Shown piece after piece: positions 44,495-56,269 of a DNA stretch of 64,000 nucleotides. Location of the stretch: assembly GCA_007570785.1 (NCBI GenBank), contig ML664161.1, forward strand, positions 3,136,919 to 3,200,918. The letters are read 5' to 3'. Within the stretch, counting starts at the first letter, position 1. Each line of letters opens with the position of its first letter. The position numbers and the translations under genes were made by a program. The stretch is from Antilocapra americana. Lineage: Eukaryota > Chordata > Mammalia > Artiodactyla > Antilocapridae. The notes below the pieces were generated by a model. It did not search any database and had not been told where the DNA came from. It was given only the letters and a program-made list of their open reading frames with translations.

Positions 44495-45171
44495 TTTTTA
44501 CTGGAACTTTTTACCAACCTGGTTAATACATTTTAAAATTAGTCAATTTATTATTTTATCCTGGATGGAAGACACTCTTTTTCAGGTTTATATATAAAAT
44601 TTTAATGCTCAATTCATATTAATTTTCTATTTGGTAAAGATAGTACTGATATCAATTCTTTCATTCAATTCATTGGCTGGTATTAACAATTCAATTTCAT
44701 CTGCAAGTTTTAATCTTGTTTTGTATTATCATCTAAGTTAAACATTTATTAAATATTATAGCAACCTTTGATTCTTCTCAATCATCTTTTCTTTAGCTTG
44801 ACATCACGCTAATGATCAACTTCTTAAAACTTAATCACACAGATAGTTATACTTGCTTATCATCAAGCTGTTATTCAATCATTTTCTCAAGGATAATATG
44901 AGAAATTGTGGCCAGTGATCCATTGAAATCAAGATACAACAAAACTACATTATTGTTCTAAAATCTAAAATGAATTTTTGAAACAAAACTAATCTGCCAT
45001 AAGCTAGAGAAAAGATGCATAAAATGTTGGACCACTCAGGGCTTCCAAAAAAAAAGACAAAAAACACATTATTTTGGCCTGTACTGAGTTCTTCAAATTT
45101 CTTTCTAGACCTCACCATGTGATTTAATGTAGCTTATTCTGTCATTCTATCTGGTTCTTGTTATTCGGCCT
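44495..45171. other. AT-rich non-coding DNA, nothing recognised
   Basis: No repeat or gene recognised. Confidence 0.5.
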
Positions 45172-45287
45172 TCAGTTCAGTTCAGTTGCTCCGTGGTGTC
45201 CAACTCTTTGTTACCCCATGGACAGCAGCACACCAGGCTTCCCTGTTCATCACCAATTCCCTAAGCTTACTCAAACTCGTGTCCATC
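45172..45287 (-). mobile_element. BovB LINE copy A, segment 1 (3' terminus)
   Basis: Reversed BovB 3' end from TTCAGTTCAGTTGCTCC to CTCGTGTCCATC. It is interrupted by the LTR that follows; the same element resumes at 45931. Confidence 0.93.
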
Positions 45288-45930
45288 TGTCAGGGAGCGT
45301 TTAACAGGAGGCTTCCTGTGTGCTGTTTTTTATCTGTCATGAATCCTCTGTTCCTATTAGTTCCTGAATATAGGTGTGAGAGGAATAGCAAGCTACTCCC
45401 AGGACTGAGGAATGCATGCATTTCCTTCATTAGTTTTTCCATATGGTGAAAAGAGACAATTTACGACCCTCTTCCTTTTTGATATGGGCCATACTGTAAA
45501 AGTGTTATTTACAACCATCTCTCTTTGATATGGATTGTCTTCTAGCTTTATGTTTCCTTAAAAATTTGTAAGTCTGTTGATATTTATCTTTGCTGAAAAA
45601 CTACCATGTAAGACAGTATATATACCCACACTATGTTGAATAAAACACCCTTGTTCCATCAGAGTTTGGGTCCTCATGTCTTTCTTTCTCTCTCTGTCTC
45701 TCCCTGCCTAATTCTCTGGGGCGTGGAAACCCACTGAGCTCACTTTCTTGCCCAGGCTTTCAAGACTTCCTCGAGAGGGCATCCTATGCTTTCATGAGTG
45801 GTGCAAGACTTGTGTCAAAGGCTATATTGCTTATCTACATAAACCAGGGAATATAAGCCTCTTTCTATCTTTTACTTTCTAATCGTCGACTCCAGACCAC
45901 TAGGTTCTGGTCCATTAGAGGATCCCAATA
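45288..45930 (+). mobile_element. Class II ERV LTR inserted in BovB, target duplication TCCATC
   Basis: A 643-base LTR starting TGTCAGGGAG and ending CCCAATA. It has TATATATA at about 45618, a poly(A) signal at 45639-45644 and a pyrimidine-rich stretch after it. TCCATC stands at 45282-45287 and 45931-45936, and BovB sequence is continuous across it. A 6-bp duplication is typical of betaretrovirus-like (class II) integrases. No internal sequence remains. The terminal CA appears as TA. Confidence 0.85.
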
Positions 45931-46272
45931 TCCATCAAGTTGATGATGACATTCAACCATCTCATTCTCTATCATCCCCTTTCCCTCCTGCCTTCAATCT
46001 TTCTCAGCATCAGGGACTTTTCAAATGAGTCAGTTCTTCGCATTGTGTGGCCAAAGTATTGGAGTTTAAGCTGCAGCATCAGTCCTTCCAATTAATATTC
46101 AGTACTTATTTCCTTTAGGATGGACAGGTTGGATCTCTTTGCAGTACAAGGGATGCTGAACAGTCTTCTCCAACACCACAGAACAAAAAGCATCAATTTA
46201 TTGGCACTCAGCTTTCTTTATAATTCAACTCTCATATCCATACATGACTACGGGAAGACACATAGCTTCAAC
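45931..46272 (-). mobile_element. BovB LINE copy A, segment 2
   Basis: Continuation of the reversed BovB directly after the LTR, from TCCATCAAGTTGATGATG to ACATAGCTTCAAC. There it meets a forward BovB copy. Confidence 0.93.
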
Positions 46273-46738
46273 AAAGGTCCATTTAGTGAAGACTATGGTT
46301 TTTCCAGTAATCATGTATGAATGTGAGAGTTGGGCTATGAAGAAAGCTGAGCACTGAAGAACTGATGCTTTTGAACTGTGGTGTTGAAGAAGATTCTTTA
46401 GAGTCCCTTGAACTGCAAGGAAATCCAACCATTCCATCCTAAAAGAGATCAGCTGTGGGTATTCATTGGAAGGACTGATGTTGAAGGTGAAACTCCAATT
46501 CTTTGGCCACCTCATGTGAAGAGTCAACACATTGAAAAAGACTCTGATGCTGGGAAGGATTGGGGGCAGGAGGAGAAGGGGACAAGAGAGGATGAGATGG
46601 CTGGATGGCATCAATGACTGGATGGACATGAGTTTAAGTAAACTCCAGGAGTTTGGTGATTGACAGGGAGGCCTGGTGTGCTGAGATTCATGAGGTCACA
46701 GAGGGTTGGACACGACTGAGTGACTGAACTGAACTGAC
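46273..46738 (+). mobile_element. BovB LINE copy B, forward 3' end nested in copy A
   Basis: Sense BovB from AAAGGTCCATTTAGTGAAG to GACTGAACTGAACTGACTG. Its first base lies within about 13 bases, in element coordinates, of the point where copy A is interrupted. Segments 1 and 2 of copy A and all of copy B therefore form an inverted repeat with arms of about 455 and 466 bases. By eye the arms differ at roughly a fifth of positions. Confidence 0.92.
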
Positions 46739-48225
46739 TGACATGGATCTTTGTTGGCAAAGTAATGTTTCTGCTTTTTAATAAGCTGACTGAGCTGAAC
46801 TGATTGAACTAGATTGGCCATAGCTTTTCACTTCATGGGTGCAGTCACCATCTGCAATGATTTTGGAGCCCCCCAAAATTAAGTCTCTCATTATTTCCAC
46901 TGTTTCTCCATCTATTTGACATGAAGTGATGGGACCAGATGCCATGATCTTAGTTTTCTGAATGTTGAGTTTTAAGCCAACTTTTTCACTCTCCTCTTTG
47001 ACTTTCATCAAGAGACTTTTTAGTTCTTCTTCACTTTCTGGCATAAGGGTGGTGTCATCTGCATATATGAGGTTATTGACATTTCTCCCAGCAAACCTGA
47101 TCCCAGCTTGTGCTTCATCCAGCCCAGCATTTCTCATGATGTACTCTTCATATAAGATAAATAAACAGGGTGACAATATACAGCCTTAATGTACTCCTTT
47201 TCTTATTTGGAAGCAGTCTGTTGTTCCATGTCCAGTTCTAACTGTTGCTTCCTGACCTGCATACAGATTTCTCAGGAGGCATGTCAGGTGGTATGGCATT
47301 CCCATCTCTTGAAGAAGTTCCACAATTTGTGGTGATCCACACAGTCAAAGGCTTTGGCATAGTCAATAAAGCAGAAGTAGAGGTTTTTCTGGAACTCTCC
47401 TGCTTTTTTAATGATCCAACAGATGTTGGCAATTTGATCTCTGATTCCTCTGCCTTTTTTAAATCCAGGTTGAACATCTCGAAGTTCACATTTCATGTAC
47501 TGTTGAAGCCTGGCATGGAGAATTTTGAACATCACTTTGCTAGCATATGAAGTGAGTGCAATTGTACAGTAGTTTGATCATTCTTTGGCTTTGCCTTTCT
47601 TTGGGATTGGAATGAACTCTGTCCTTGTCCAGTCCTAAGGCCACAGCTGAATTTTCTAAATTGCTGGAATATTGAGTGCAGCACTTTCACAGCATCGTCT
47701 TTTAGAATTTGAAATAGCTCAACTGGTATTTCATCACCTCTGCTCACTTTGTTCATAGTGATGCTTCCTAAGGCCCACTTGACTTCACATTCCAGGATGT
47801 CTGGCTCTAGGTGAGTGATTATAGCATCGTGATTATCTGGGTCATGAGAATCTTTTTTGTACAGTTCTTCTATGTATTCTTTCCACCTCTTCTTAATGTC
47901 TTCTGCTTCTGTTAGGTCCATGCCATTTCTGTCCTTTATTGTACCGATATTTGTATGAAATATTCCCTTGGTATGTTTAATTATCTTGAGAGCTCTCTAG
48001 TCTTTCCCAATCTGTTGTTTTCCTCTATGTCTTTGCAGGATTGCTGAGGAAGGCTTTTTTTATCTCTCCTTTCTATCCTTTGGAACTCTGCATTCAAATG
48101 GATATCTTTCTTTTCTCCTTTGCCTTTTGCTCCTCTTCTTTTCATAGCTGTTGTCCTCAGACAACCATTTTGACTTTCTGTATTTATTTTTCCTCGAGAT
48201 GGTCTTGATACTTGGTGTTGCTAAC
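46739..48225 (-). mobile_element. BovB LINE copy A, segment 3
   Basis: Copy A resumes at TGACATGGATCTTTGTTGGC and continues through RT and linker. It ends, 5'-truncated, near 48225. Without the LTR and copy B the element is about 1.9 kb. Confidence 0.93.
46778..47921 (-). pseudogene. BovB ORF2 remnant (linker and RT) of copy A
   Basis: Open pieces on the minus strand are 47532-47921 (linker and early RT), 47284-47535 (with the FIDYAKAFD metal-binding block, motif A) and 46778-47176 (with YADD at residues 38-41). They lie in different frames, so the gene is dead although both catalytic motifs survive. Confidence 0.87.
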
Positions 48226-48681
48226 CTCTCATTTTATTAGTTTCCTTGCTCCCCCCCCCGCCCACCAATATTATCCAGTTTCACTTTTTTCCTCTTACTG
48301 GTCCTTTAGTCATACCTACAGATTTAGTTTCATGATTTGTCTTCAGTGATGGCCTTCTAGTAAAACACTAGCCTTTAGACTGACTCAAACTACAAAATTG
48401 CAGTCTATATACAAATTCTGATAACCTTTTCCCAAACTTGTTCTTGCTGAATTCTAAACTTTCACGGTTGTGAAAACATATGTAGTATTTAAATTCTTAT
48501 TTTGATGTAATTTTAATGGCCTTAAGATCAAACTCAAATATATATAAATTGGCACGATATCAGAATTTTTGTCAAGTCAGGTAGAAATTGGTGTAGGTTT
48601 CTTTTGGTAAGAATGACTCTCCTATTTAACAACTCCAGCCTTTGTCAACATTGCCCATTAAGAAATTATAACCTTACTTCT
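48226..48681. other. AT-rich non-coding DNA with a C9 run
   Basis: C run at 48251-48259. No recognised element. Confidence 0.5.
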
Positions 48682-48899
48682 ATGCTTTCCAGGTGGCACT
48701 AGTGGAAAATAACCTGACTGCCAATGCAGGAGACATAAGAGACAGGGGTTCAATCCCTGGGTTGTAAAGATCCCTTGGAGGAAGGCATGGCAACCCACTC
48801 CAACGTTATTGCCTGGAGAATTCCATGGACAGAGTGCATGACTGGCTATGGTCCATAGGGTCTCAAAGAGTTGGACACAACTGAAGCAACAACACACAT
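48682..48899 (+). mobile_element. Bov-tA SINE
   Basis: Forward Bov-tA of the GACATAAGAGAC variant, from GCTTTCCAGGTGGCAC to GAAGCAACAACACACATG. Confidence 0.93.
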
Positions 48900-49201
48900 G
48901 TATGCAACCTTACTTTCACTCTCTCCTGAAACATTCACCTGACTATTTCATTTCAATATATTTTAGAGATTTTGAGATTTTTTTTACTTAAGGAGTGTGT
49001 TGCAAATGACTTTTGTCTGTGAATTTTTTAGAGCCAATAACTCCTATTTTATCAACTTCTGTTTATTTCCATAGTCTAACCTATCATATAAGTGTTTTTT
49101 AACATTAAGGTGTTAAAATATATTATATAACTTAAATCAATGACTCTATACCCACAGGGAGATCTGTAACAAGGTTATTTATATGTATTGTTTTAATTAT
49201 C

Positions 49202-49428
49202 TTCCCTGGTGGCTCAGATGGTAAATATGAGAGAGGTAAATATGAGAGGTAAATATGCCTCCAATTCAGAAAACTCGGGTTTGATCCCTGGGTCAGGAAG
49301 ATCCTCTGGAGGAGAGAATGGCAGCCCATTCCAGTATTCTTGCCTGGAAAATTCCATGGACAGAGGAACCTGGCAGGCTACAGTCCACTGGGTCACAAAG
49401 AGTCAGACATGACTGGGCAACTAACATG
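49202..49428 (+). mobile_element. Bov-tA SINE with internal triplication
   Basis: Forward Bov-tA with an intact head TTCCCTGGTGGCTCAGATGG. The unit GGTAAATATGAGA occurs three times (49220-49257) where one GGTAAAGAAT-like block is normal. The rest of the SINE is ordinary. Confidence 0.93.
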
Positions 49429-50049
49429 CAATTATTTTAATAAATGAAAAACATAACTGCTAAACAGTATGAGACAATCATTTAAAAGAAAGAGACAACC
49501 ATGAATTGAAGCAAAACATATTACAAACTGGAAACTTGAAGATGTATCTCAATCAACATTTTACTCTCTGTTGTTCTACTCACTCCACCACTTTGTTGAA
49601 AGTTCTTAAAGATCTGCTAACTACTTCCCATAACAAGGAGTTCTTGACCTTCTGAAGATAATGGGATTGGGGCAAATCTGATTTTTAGAAAGTCATTTTT
49701 CCATATGTTCAGTTTTCTTTAGACTTCACATGTCTTTTTTTTTTTAATGTTAGTAGTTCTCTTCACAGTATATTACTTTAAAGAATTGCTTTTCTATATA
49801 TTAGTTTTAAGTCCTAAGAGTGAAAAAATTGATCTATCCCACAAAAACCTTGTCTTTACATATTAGATTTTTCTTATTCTAATAATAGTTTCCATATTGT
49901 ATGTAAAAATTAGACTCAATCATCATCTTACAAGGCATTAAAAATATTCACCAAGCTCTTAGGTTTGAGGATTTCCTTTGTTAGATATATTATATATTAT
50001 TCTTAATTGTCAATATGCTTTATGTTCATCTGGCTATTCTCATCTTAAC
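49429..50049. other. AT-rich non-coding DNA, nothing recognised
   Basis: T run near 49736-49744. No recognised element. Confidence 0.5.
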
Positions 50050-50520
50050 TTTATCTTATTTTATTATATTTCCCAATATTTCACTTTAAAAACATTTCAA
50101 AATATAGCAAAATTAAAAGAATCTACTAATGAATATCCATATACCCACTATTTAGATTCTATCATTAATATCCCTGTCATCAGTCCAGTTTCATTTTGGA
50201 AGCATTCCAACTTAAATTGCAGACATTAGCAAGCCTCCTCCTAAAAGATAATATAAAAAGCATTTATATCATTTAGTACTCAATATCTTTTTTATTTCTT
50301 TTGAAATGAAGTGAAATACAAAAATATTAGGTGTACATTGCATAACTTTAGGAAAATTGATATAACCTGTGTAGCCAAAACCCCTTTGAAGATATAAAAT
50401 ATTACCATTTTCCCTGAAAGTATCCTCATGCCCCTGCCAAATAAATCCCATTCCAACCTTCCAGTGACAGCTGCTGTTCTGATAATTTCATCCATTCTAA
50501 TATTTCATATAAAGAAAACT
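50050..50520 (+). mobile_element. Probable ancient L1M 3'-end fragments
   Basis: ATATCCATATACCCACTAT, TAAATTGCAGACATTAGC and, further on, TCCTCATGCCCCTGCC with GCTGCTGTTCTGAT match the order and wording of old mammalian L1 3' regions. Strongly diverged, so orientation and limits are tentative. Confidence 0.4.
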
Positions 50521-52649
50521 TATTTTCTATTTTGTAAAGCTTATCATGTAATATTCCAGTGCATTTTAACTATGCTATATAACTTTTACTATAATATATA
50601 CCTAGAAATTTCATTAAACCTCATTGCATTCCATTGCCAAACCTTTGTTTATTAAAAAAAAAAAACTTAAGAAAATGTTTGAATATAAAATATACTAAAA
50701 TTGCATTCGTGTCAGAAACAATTTTGGCAATTTTATTATATGATAAAAATAATAGAGAAAAATATCTGACGTTGATTTTTAAGTCAAGATTGGGTGATAC
50801 TTCATTTTCTAAGATTTTTTTTATTGTGCATAGTCTTAATTATTAAAAATATATTATCAAACCTGTCTGACTTTTTCTGTATAGCCAAAGGCATTTAATG
50901 ATAACACCACTATTGATATTCATGAGCATTTGGAGATTTATTTGAAATGCCATGTAATATATTTTCATGAGGATATATATAGTCATACAAGGGATTTTAA
51001 AATTTTATTGATTGTATTAATGATATTTTGAAGAGTTCCAACCTATTAACTACTCAAAATAATGCTAGCATATTGAATATTTATTTGTATTAGTAACATA
51101 AATGTATAAGCATGAGCATATTGATATGATGCAAAAGTGTTAGAGATACACACCTCTGGTCATATGCACTGTGGATATAAAATGGGTTTACAAGGGAAAA
51201 ATTCACATCAAGTTTAAACAGAACATCACAGTCTCAAATGTTTAACCCTGAACCCATGATTTTGGCTGAGGATAGATGGACTATACTACCATGGCCCACT
51301 TCTCAGCAGAGAAGCCCCCATGTAATAATTATGTATTTATTGAGTCAGCTAGTATGTAACAAATAGACAAACATGAAAAAAATAGGAGTGCTTGGGTTGA
51401 AAAAGTGACCATATAAAAAGAAGTATCCACCAGCAGTTACTGGTATCAGCCCCTTTTTGTATTGGGTCAAATCACACCTACTGGGTCACACTTTTACTAA
51501 CCTACCAGAAGATGGATGACATTAGCCTCCAGGACAATCCATATCTGTCTCTTTTTAGTTTAGTCCTCAAATGTTTGTGGAACTATTTCATTTTTTCTCC
51601 CTTCACGTTTGTTTTAATTCAGGTCATAGAGATAGTAGAGATATTCTCTGGGCTGCAAGAATTAGAAAGGTCTCAAACAGCAGTCCCATATGGGAAATAA
51701 CATATGGAACATTGTAAGGCTATTAGTTCATGAGTTAGTGCCTAGAAAATTATAGAAGGACAGCTGGAGTTTTTTGTCCATACCTGTAAGGAAAGGAGAG
51801 CGATATTTAAAACCTCCCTCTTGTCTCCTATCACTTTTGTGAACTAGATGTCATGCCTTCTCATGGAAGAGACTATTCTTTATCACTTTTTTGGAGTGAT
51901 GTTTTCCATAAAACCCAATAATTATCTTTTTGTCACTATGAATAACATCTGGAGGCAAAGTATCATGGTTGTGGAATCATCTGAAAGAAATTCTGTGCCC
52001 TTGCTCATGTTTATCTTGGTATCCACTGTCTGAGTGGTATTAACTATCTATCTGTCTATCATCCATCATTTATCTGCAGATGTCAAAGTAAGTACTCTAA
52101 AGTCTAAGAATCAGTTTGGTACTTATTATTTCCTCTCACAATCTCTTTATTTTCCTGACTCTTGGATACATAGAAAATCAGCTAAGCACATATGTTCAGG
52201 TGTAATTTAAATATCTGACTAGAATGGGGCCAGTTGTTCCCACAGAAGTTATCAGTGAGAAGACCCACAAAGTGGCAGTTACATAAGTCAGGAAAATTTC
52301 ATATTGGTCATTTTAATCATTTTTGGTGGTTCCATTATTATGATGAGTCACAACATAGATTTCCTGGGCTATAGAAGAGATGATAACTAACATGTTTAAA
52401 TGGCACTGTAAGTCCAGATGGTTTAATCTAGATGTGGCACTTCATATAGACATTTATGAGTATCATATGAAGATCAAATTCATGAATAAGTTGTTGCATG
52501 TGTTTCCAGAAGATGGCAATCAAATACTTTAGCTATTTAGTCCTTAGCAGACCAATAGTCCTACCCAAATAGGCTATTAGTAAAATTTTATTCTTCCCCT
52601 CCCCACAATGCATAAAGATATATTTCAGTCATTCTAAGGGATATATAGT
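50521..52649. other. AT-rich unique DNA, nothing firm recognised
   Basis: A degenerate TCTA/TATC patch lies at 52042-52074. The stretch 51640-52030 is less AT-rich but shows no element ends that I can identify. Confidence 0.45.
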
Positions 52650-52866
52650 CTATAGTAGTGGTTCTTAACTAGGGTTTTTTTTTTCTTGCAAGGGTCATGT
52701 ACAATGTCTGGAGAGACTTTTGATTGTCACACTTGGTGGTGGTAGAGGATGCTGTTGGTAACTGGCAAATAGAGGCCAGGGATATGACTGAACATTTGCC
52801 CATGATAGTCCCTCAAAGAAATGATTTGAAAAAAATTGTCAGTAGTGCCAATACTGAGTAATCTTA
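52650..52866 (+). mobile_element. hAT-Charlie non-autonomous element (MER20-like)
   Basis: TAGTGGTTCTTAACTAGGG, ACAATGTCTGGAGAGACTTTTGATTGTCAC, AGAGGCCAGGGATATGACTGAACAT and GTCAGTAGTGCCAATACTGAG follow in the order expected of MER20. The T run near 52675 replaces a C-rich part of the usual sequence. Confidence 0.65.
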
Positions 52867-53399
52867 TCGTATCTTTAGAAATAGCTAATTCTACCCTATC
52901 TTTAGAAATAGTAACAGAAGAAAACTCAATAGACTTGGACATCAGAAATTTATCATCATTAGGATGAGTGGCTATACTCTTTTATTAGTTTTATCACAAC
53001 TTTAGAAGTGGGCTGTTTTGTCAATCAACCATACTATCAGTTTGTTGTCAAGTATTTTAGTAGTGCTCCATTGAGTCAGTTTATTTTATTGTTATTATTC
53101 AAAGGCATCCAAGTATATAATATGAAATAGATATCTATTTATAGTCTCTAATTAATTGGAATCATAGTTCTCATTTCACATTGGAATTATCTGAAATTTG
53201 CCCCACTTTATGGGAATTTAATTTTGAAAGGACCTGATTTAGAATGAGAATGTTTAAGTCATGACTTTGCTTTCAGTGAAATGCTTCTCTCAATTAGGCT
53301 TTAGTAACAAGCTGACAGTAGTTGCTCAAAAGCAATCAAAAGGTCCAGGAATCTCTGAAAACACAAAGTAGATTGATTAAAAATAAAATCATACCAAAT
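52867..53399. other. AT-rich non-coding DNA, nothing recognised
   Basis: No repeat or gene recognised. Confidence 0.5.
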
Positions 53400-54030
53400 C
53401 ACATTGTCTCAAACTGCTAAAAAGAATCTAAAAAACAATCTGAGATAAAAAGTCATATCACATGCAGAAAAATCAAAGAAAAAATCTAACAGCTGACTTA
53501 GAAACAATTGACAAAAGAAAATGGCCAGTGCCTTCAAAGTGCTGAAAGAGAAAATAAAAACAATCAATGCAGAGTTCTCTAGTCAATGAATATATACTTC
53601 ATAATGAAGATTACCTGTGGTGGATTCATGTCAATGTATGGCAAAACCAATACAATATTATAAAGTAATTAGCCTCCAATTAATATAAATAAACTTACAT
53701 AAAAATATTTTGAGATAAATTAAATTTTATGCTGACTGCAAAAATGAATTTCAAACATAAAATCATAAATTGATTGAGAATGAGAAGATAGAAAAGATAA
53801 AATGCACAACATACTTTATAAAAAACTGGAGTGGCAGTATTCATATCAGACAAAAGTAGAGCAAAGAATATAGAGAATGATAGAGCAGATATCTTTCTCA
53901 CAAAAAGATAATAAAAAGCATAAGAATCCTAAATTTATATGGATTGGGCAATAGATTAAAAAAAAAGTCAAAGCGAAATTTGACAGAACTAAATGGGGAA
54001 AGAGATTCTAGACATTTTATAGATGAAAGT
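53400..54030 (+). mobile_element. Ancient L1M fragment, interrupted
   Basis: AATGGCCAGTGCCTTCAAAGTGCTGAAAGAG and, after a gap, CTGGAGTGGCAGTATTCATATCAGACAAAAGTAGA and ATAAGAATCCTAAATTTATATGG match successive parts of old L1 elements. The stretch 53611-53702 between them looks like a younger L1 tail. Confidence 0.45.
53611..53702 (+). mobile_element. Very short L1 3' tail (about 90 bases)
   Basis: GTGGTGGATTCATGTCAATG, then ATGGCAAAACCAATACAATATTATAAAG and CCTCCAATTAATATAAATAAAC are the terminal bases of ruminant L1. They lie within older L1M sequence and imply an extreme 5' truncation. Confidence 0.6.
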
Positions 54031-54074
54031 TGAAAATCTTCTCTAAAAAATCAGGAAGGAGAGAAGTTTGAAAA

Positions 54075-54352
54075 TGGCTGCAGCTGCTGCTAAGTCGCGT
54101 CAGCCGTGTCCGACTCTGTGCGACTCTGTAGACAGCAGCCCACCAGGCTCTACTGTTTCTGGGGTTCTCCAGGCAAGAACACTGGAGTGGGTTGCCATTT
54201 CCTTCTCCAATGCATGAAAGTGAAAAGTGAAAGTGAAATCGTTCAGTCGTGTCCGACTCTTCACGACCCCATGGACTGTAGCCTATAAGGCTCCTCGGTT
54301 CATGGGATTTTCCAGGCAAGAGTACTGGAGTGGGTTGCCATTGCCTTCTCCA
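54075..54352 (-). mobile_element. Bov-A2 dimeric SINE, complete
   Basis: Two Bov-A monomers in reverse orientation, joined by the linker GCATGAAAGTGAAAAGTGAAAGTGAAA (54213-54239). The left end reads GCTGCAGCTGCTGCTAAGTCGC. TTTGAAAA at 54067-54074 and 54353-54360 is the target duplication. CpG sites remain (GTCGCGTCAGCCGTGTCCGAC), suggesting a fairly young copy. Confidence 0.95.
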
Positions 54353-54381
54353 TTTGAAAACTATCAACCCACCAACCTTTT

Positions 54382-54575
54382 GGGCTTCCTAGGTGGCTCA
54401 GCAGTGAAGAATCCATCTTCCAACGCAGGAGACTCAGGAGATGTGGGTTCAATCCCTGGGTCAAGAAGATCCCCTGGAATAGGAAATGGCAATCCAACCC
54501 TGTATTCTTTCCTGGAAAATTCCATGGACAGAGGAGCCTAATAGATTGCAAAGAGTAGGACAGGACTCAGCACAG
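54382..54575 (+). mobile_element. Bov-tA SINE
   Basis: Forward Bov-tA from GGGCTTCCTAGGTGGCTCAG to AGGACTCAGCAC. Confidence 0.93.
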
Positions 54576-55072
54576 GCCAGGCACTATACCAATTACACCA
54601 TGCATGCATCATTGACATTTAGAGTCTTCTTTCCAAAAATTTCAAATTCTTTAAGCCATACGGAGTATGTAACCAAAAAGGATGAATCAGAAACAAGGAG
54701 TTACATAGAAAATCTCCAAAGGATTTAAATCAAACAATAGCCCTCTCATTAACTCATAGATTACAAAGGAAATTAAAACGCATCCATAACTAAATGCTTG
54801 TGAAGGTAAAACTGAATTTTGTGGAAGCAGCTACAGAAGTACCTACTGTACTTTAAGTTCCTTTTATAGTTATATTAGAAATATAGAATAAATATCTTCC
54901 TAAGCATAGACATCACTATTAATAGATAGCCAAACATCCATAAAAATAACACATTATTTGGGTTTGTCCATGATTTGATGACCTGTTACTGATGAGTTCA
55001 AAAGGCTAAAGGCAAATGTGGGTTTTATTCTCAGAGTAATACAAGAAACAAAACAGTAGCAATGTTCAAAGC
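54576..55072. other. AT-rich non-coding DNA, nothing recognised
   Basis: No repeat or gene recognised. Confidence 0.5.
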
Positions 55073-56222
55073 TACATGGGCTGGATCATCAAAAAAGCAA
55101 GAGAGTTCCAGAAAAACATCTATTTCTGCTTTATTGACTATGCCAAAGCCTTTGACTGTGTGGTTCACAATAAACTGTGGAAAATTCTGAAAGAGAAGGG
55201 AATACCAGACCACCTGACTTGTCTCTTGATAAATCTGTGTGCAGGTCAGCAAGCAACAGCTAGAACTGAACATGGAACAAGAGACTGGTTTCAGATAGGA
55301 AAAGGAGTACATCAGGCTGTATATTGTCACCCTGTTTATTTAACTTATATGCAGAGTACATCATGAGAAACACTGGGCTGGAAGAAGCACAAGCTGGAAT
55401 CAAGATTCCCGGGAGAAATATCAATAATCTCATATATGCAGATGACACTACCATTATGGCAGAAAGTGAAGAGAAACTAAAGAGCCTCTTTATGAAAGTG
55501 AAAGGGGAGAGTGAAAAAGTTGGCTTAAAGCTCAACATTCAGAAAACTAAGATCATGGCATCCGGTCCCATCACTTAATGGCAAATAGATGGGCAAAGAA
55601 TGGAAACAGTGAGAGACTTTTTTGGTGGGGCTCCAAAATCATTGCAGATGGTGATTGCAGCCATGAAATTAAAAGATGCTTACTCCTTGGAAGGAAGGTT
55701 ATGATCAACCTAGACAGGATATTAAAGAGCAGAGACATTCCTTTGCCAACAAAAATCTCTCTAGTCAAGGCTATGGTTTTTTCAGTAGCCACGTATGGAT
55801 GTGAGAGTTGGGCTATAAAGAAAGCTGAGCACTGAAGAATTAATGCTTTTGAACTGTGGTGTTGCAGAAGACTTTTGAGAGTCCCTTAGACTGCAAGGAG
55901 ATCCAACCAGTCCATCCTAAAGGAGATCAGTCCTGGGTGTTCATCAGAAGGACTGATGTTGAAGCTGAAACTCCAATACTTTGGCCACCTGATGCAAAGA
56001 GCTGACTCACTGGAAAAGACCCTGATGCTGGGAAAGATTGACAGGAGGAGGAGAAGGGGCCAACAGAGGATGAGATGGTTGGATGGCATTACCAATTCAA
56101 TGGACATGAGTTTGGGTGGGCTCTGGAAGTTGGTGATGGACAGGGATGCTTGGCATGCTGAAACTCATGGGTTCGTAGAGTCTGACACAATTGAGCAACT
56201 GAACTGACTGAATTGAACTGAA
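55073..56222 (+). mobile_element. BovB LINE, 5'-truncated, about 1.15 kb
   Basis: Sense BovB starting in RT (GGGCTGGATCATCAAAAAAGC) and running to the 3' terminus GAACTGACTGAATTGAACTGAA. It is the longest forward BovB in the window. Confidence 0.95.
55076..55835 (+). pseudogene. BovB ORF2 remnant with both RT catalytic motifs
   Basis: Open frame 55076-55366 carries FIDYAKAFD (residues 19-27, RT motif A with the first catalytic Asp). Frame 55324-55578 carries YADD (residues 38-41, motif C). Frame 55578-55835 covers the post-RT region. The pieces are separated by a frameshift near 55320 and a TAA stop at 55576-55578, so no single product is possible. Confidence 0.88.
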
Positions 56223-56269
56223 GGCTACATGACAATTCCTTTTTATTACAGCAGTAGTATTCTAATATT

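Noticed and set aside
48251..48259. C-run as a telomere-like or structural motif
   Set aside because: A simple homopolymer without repeating units; similar runs occur at 61067 and as G-runs elsewhere.
54017..54367. 116-codon open frame on the minus strand
   Set aside because: It is the forward translation of the Bov-A2 SINE dimer.
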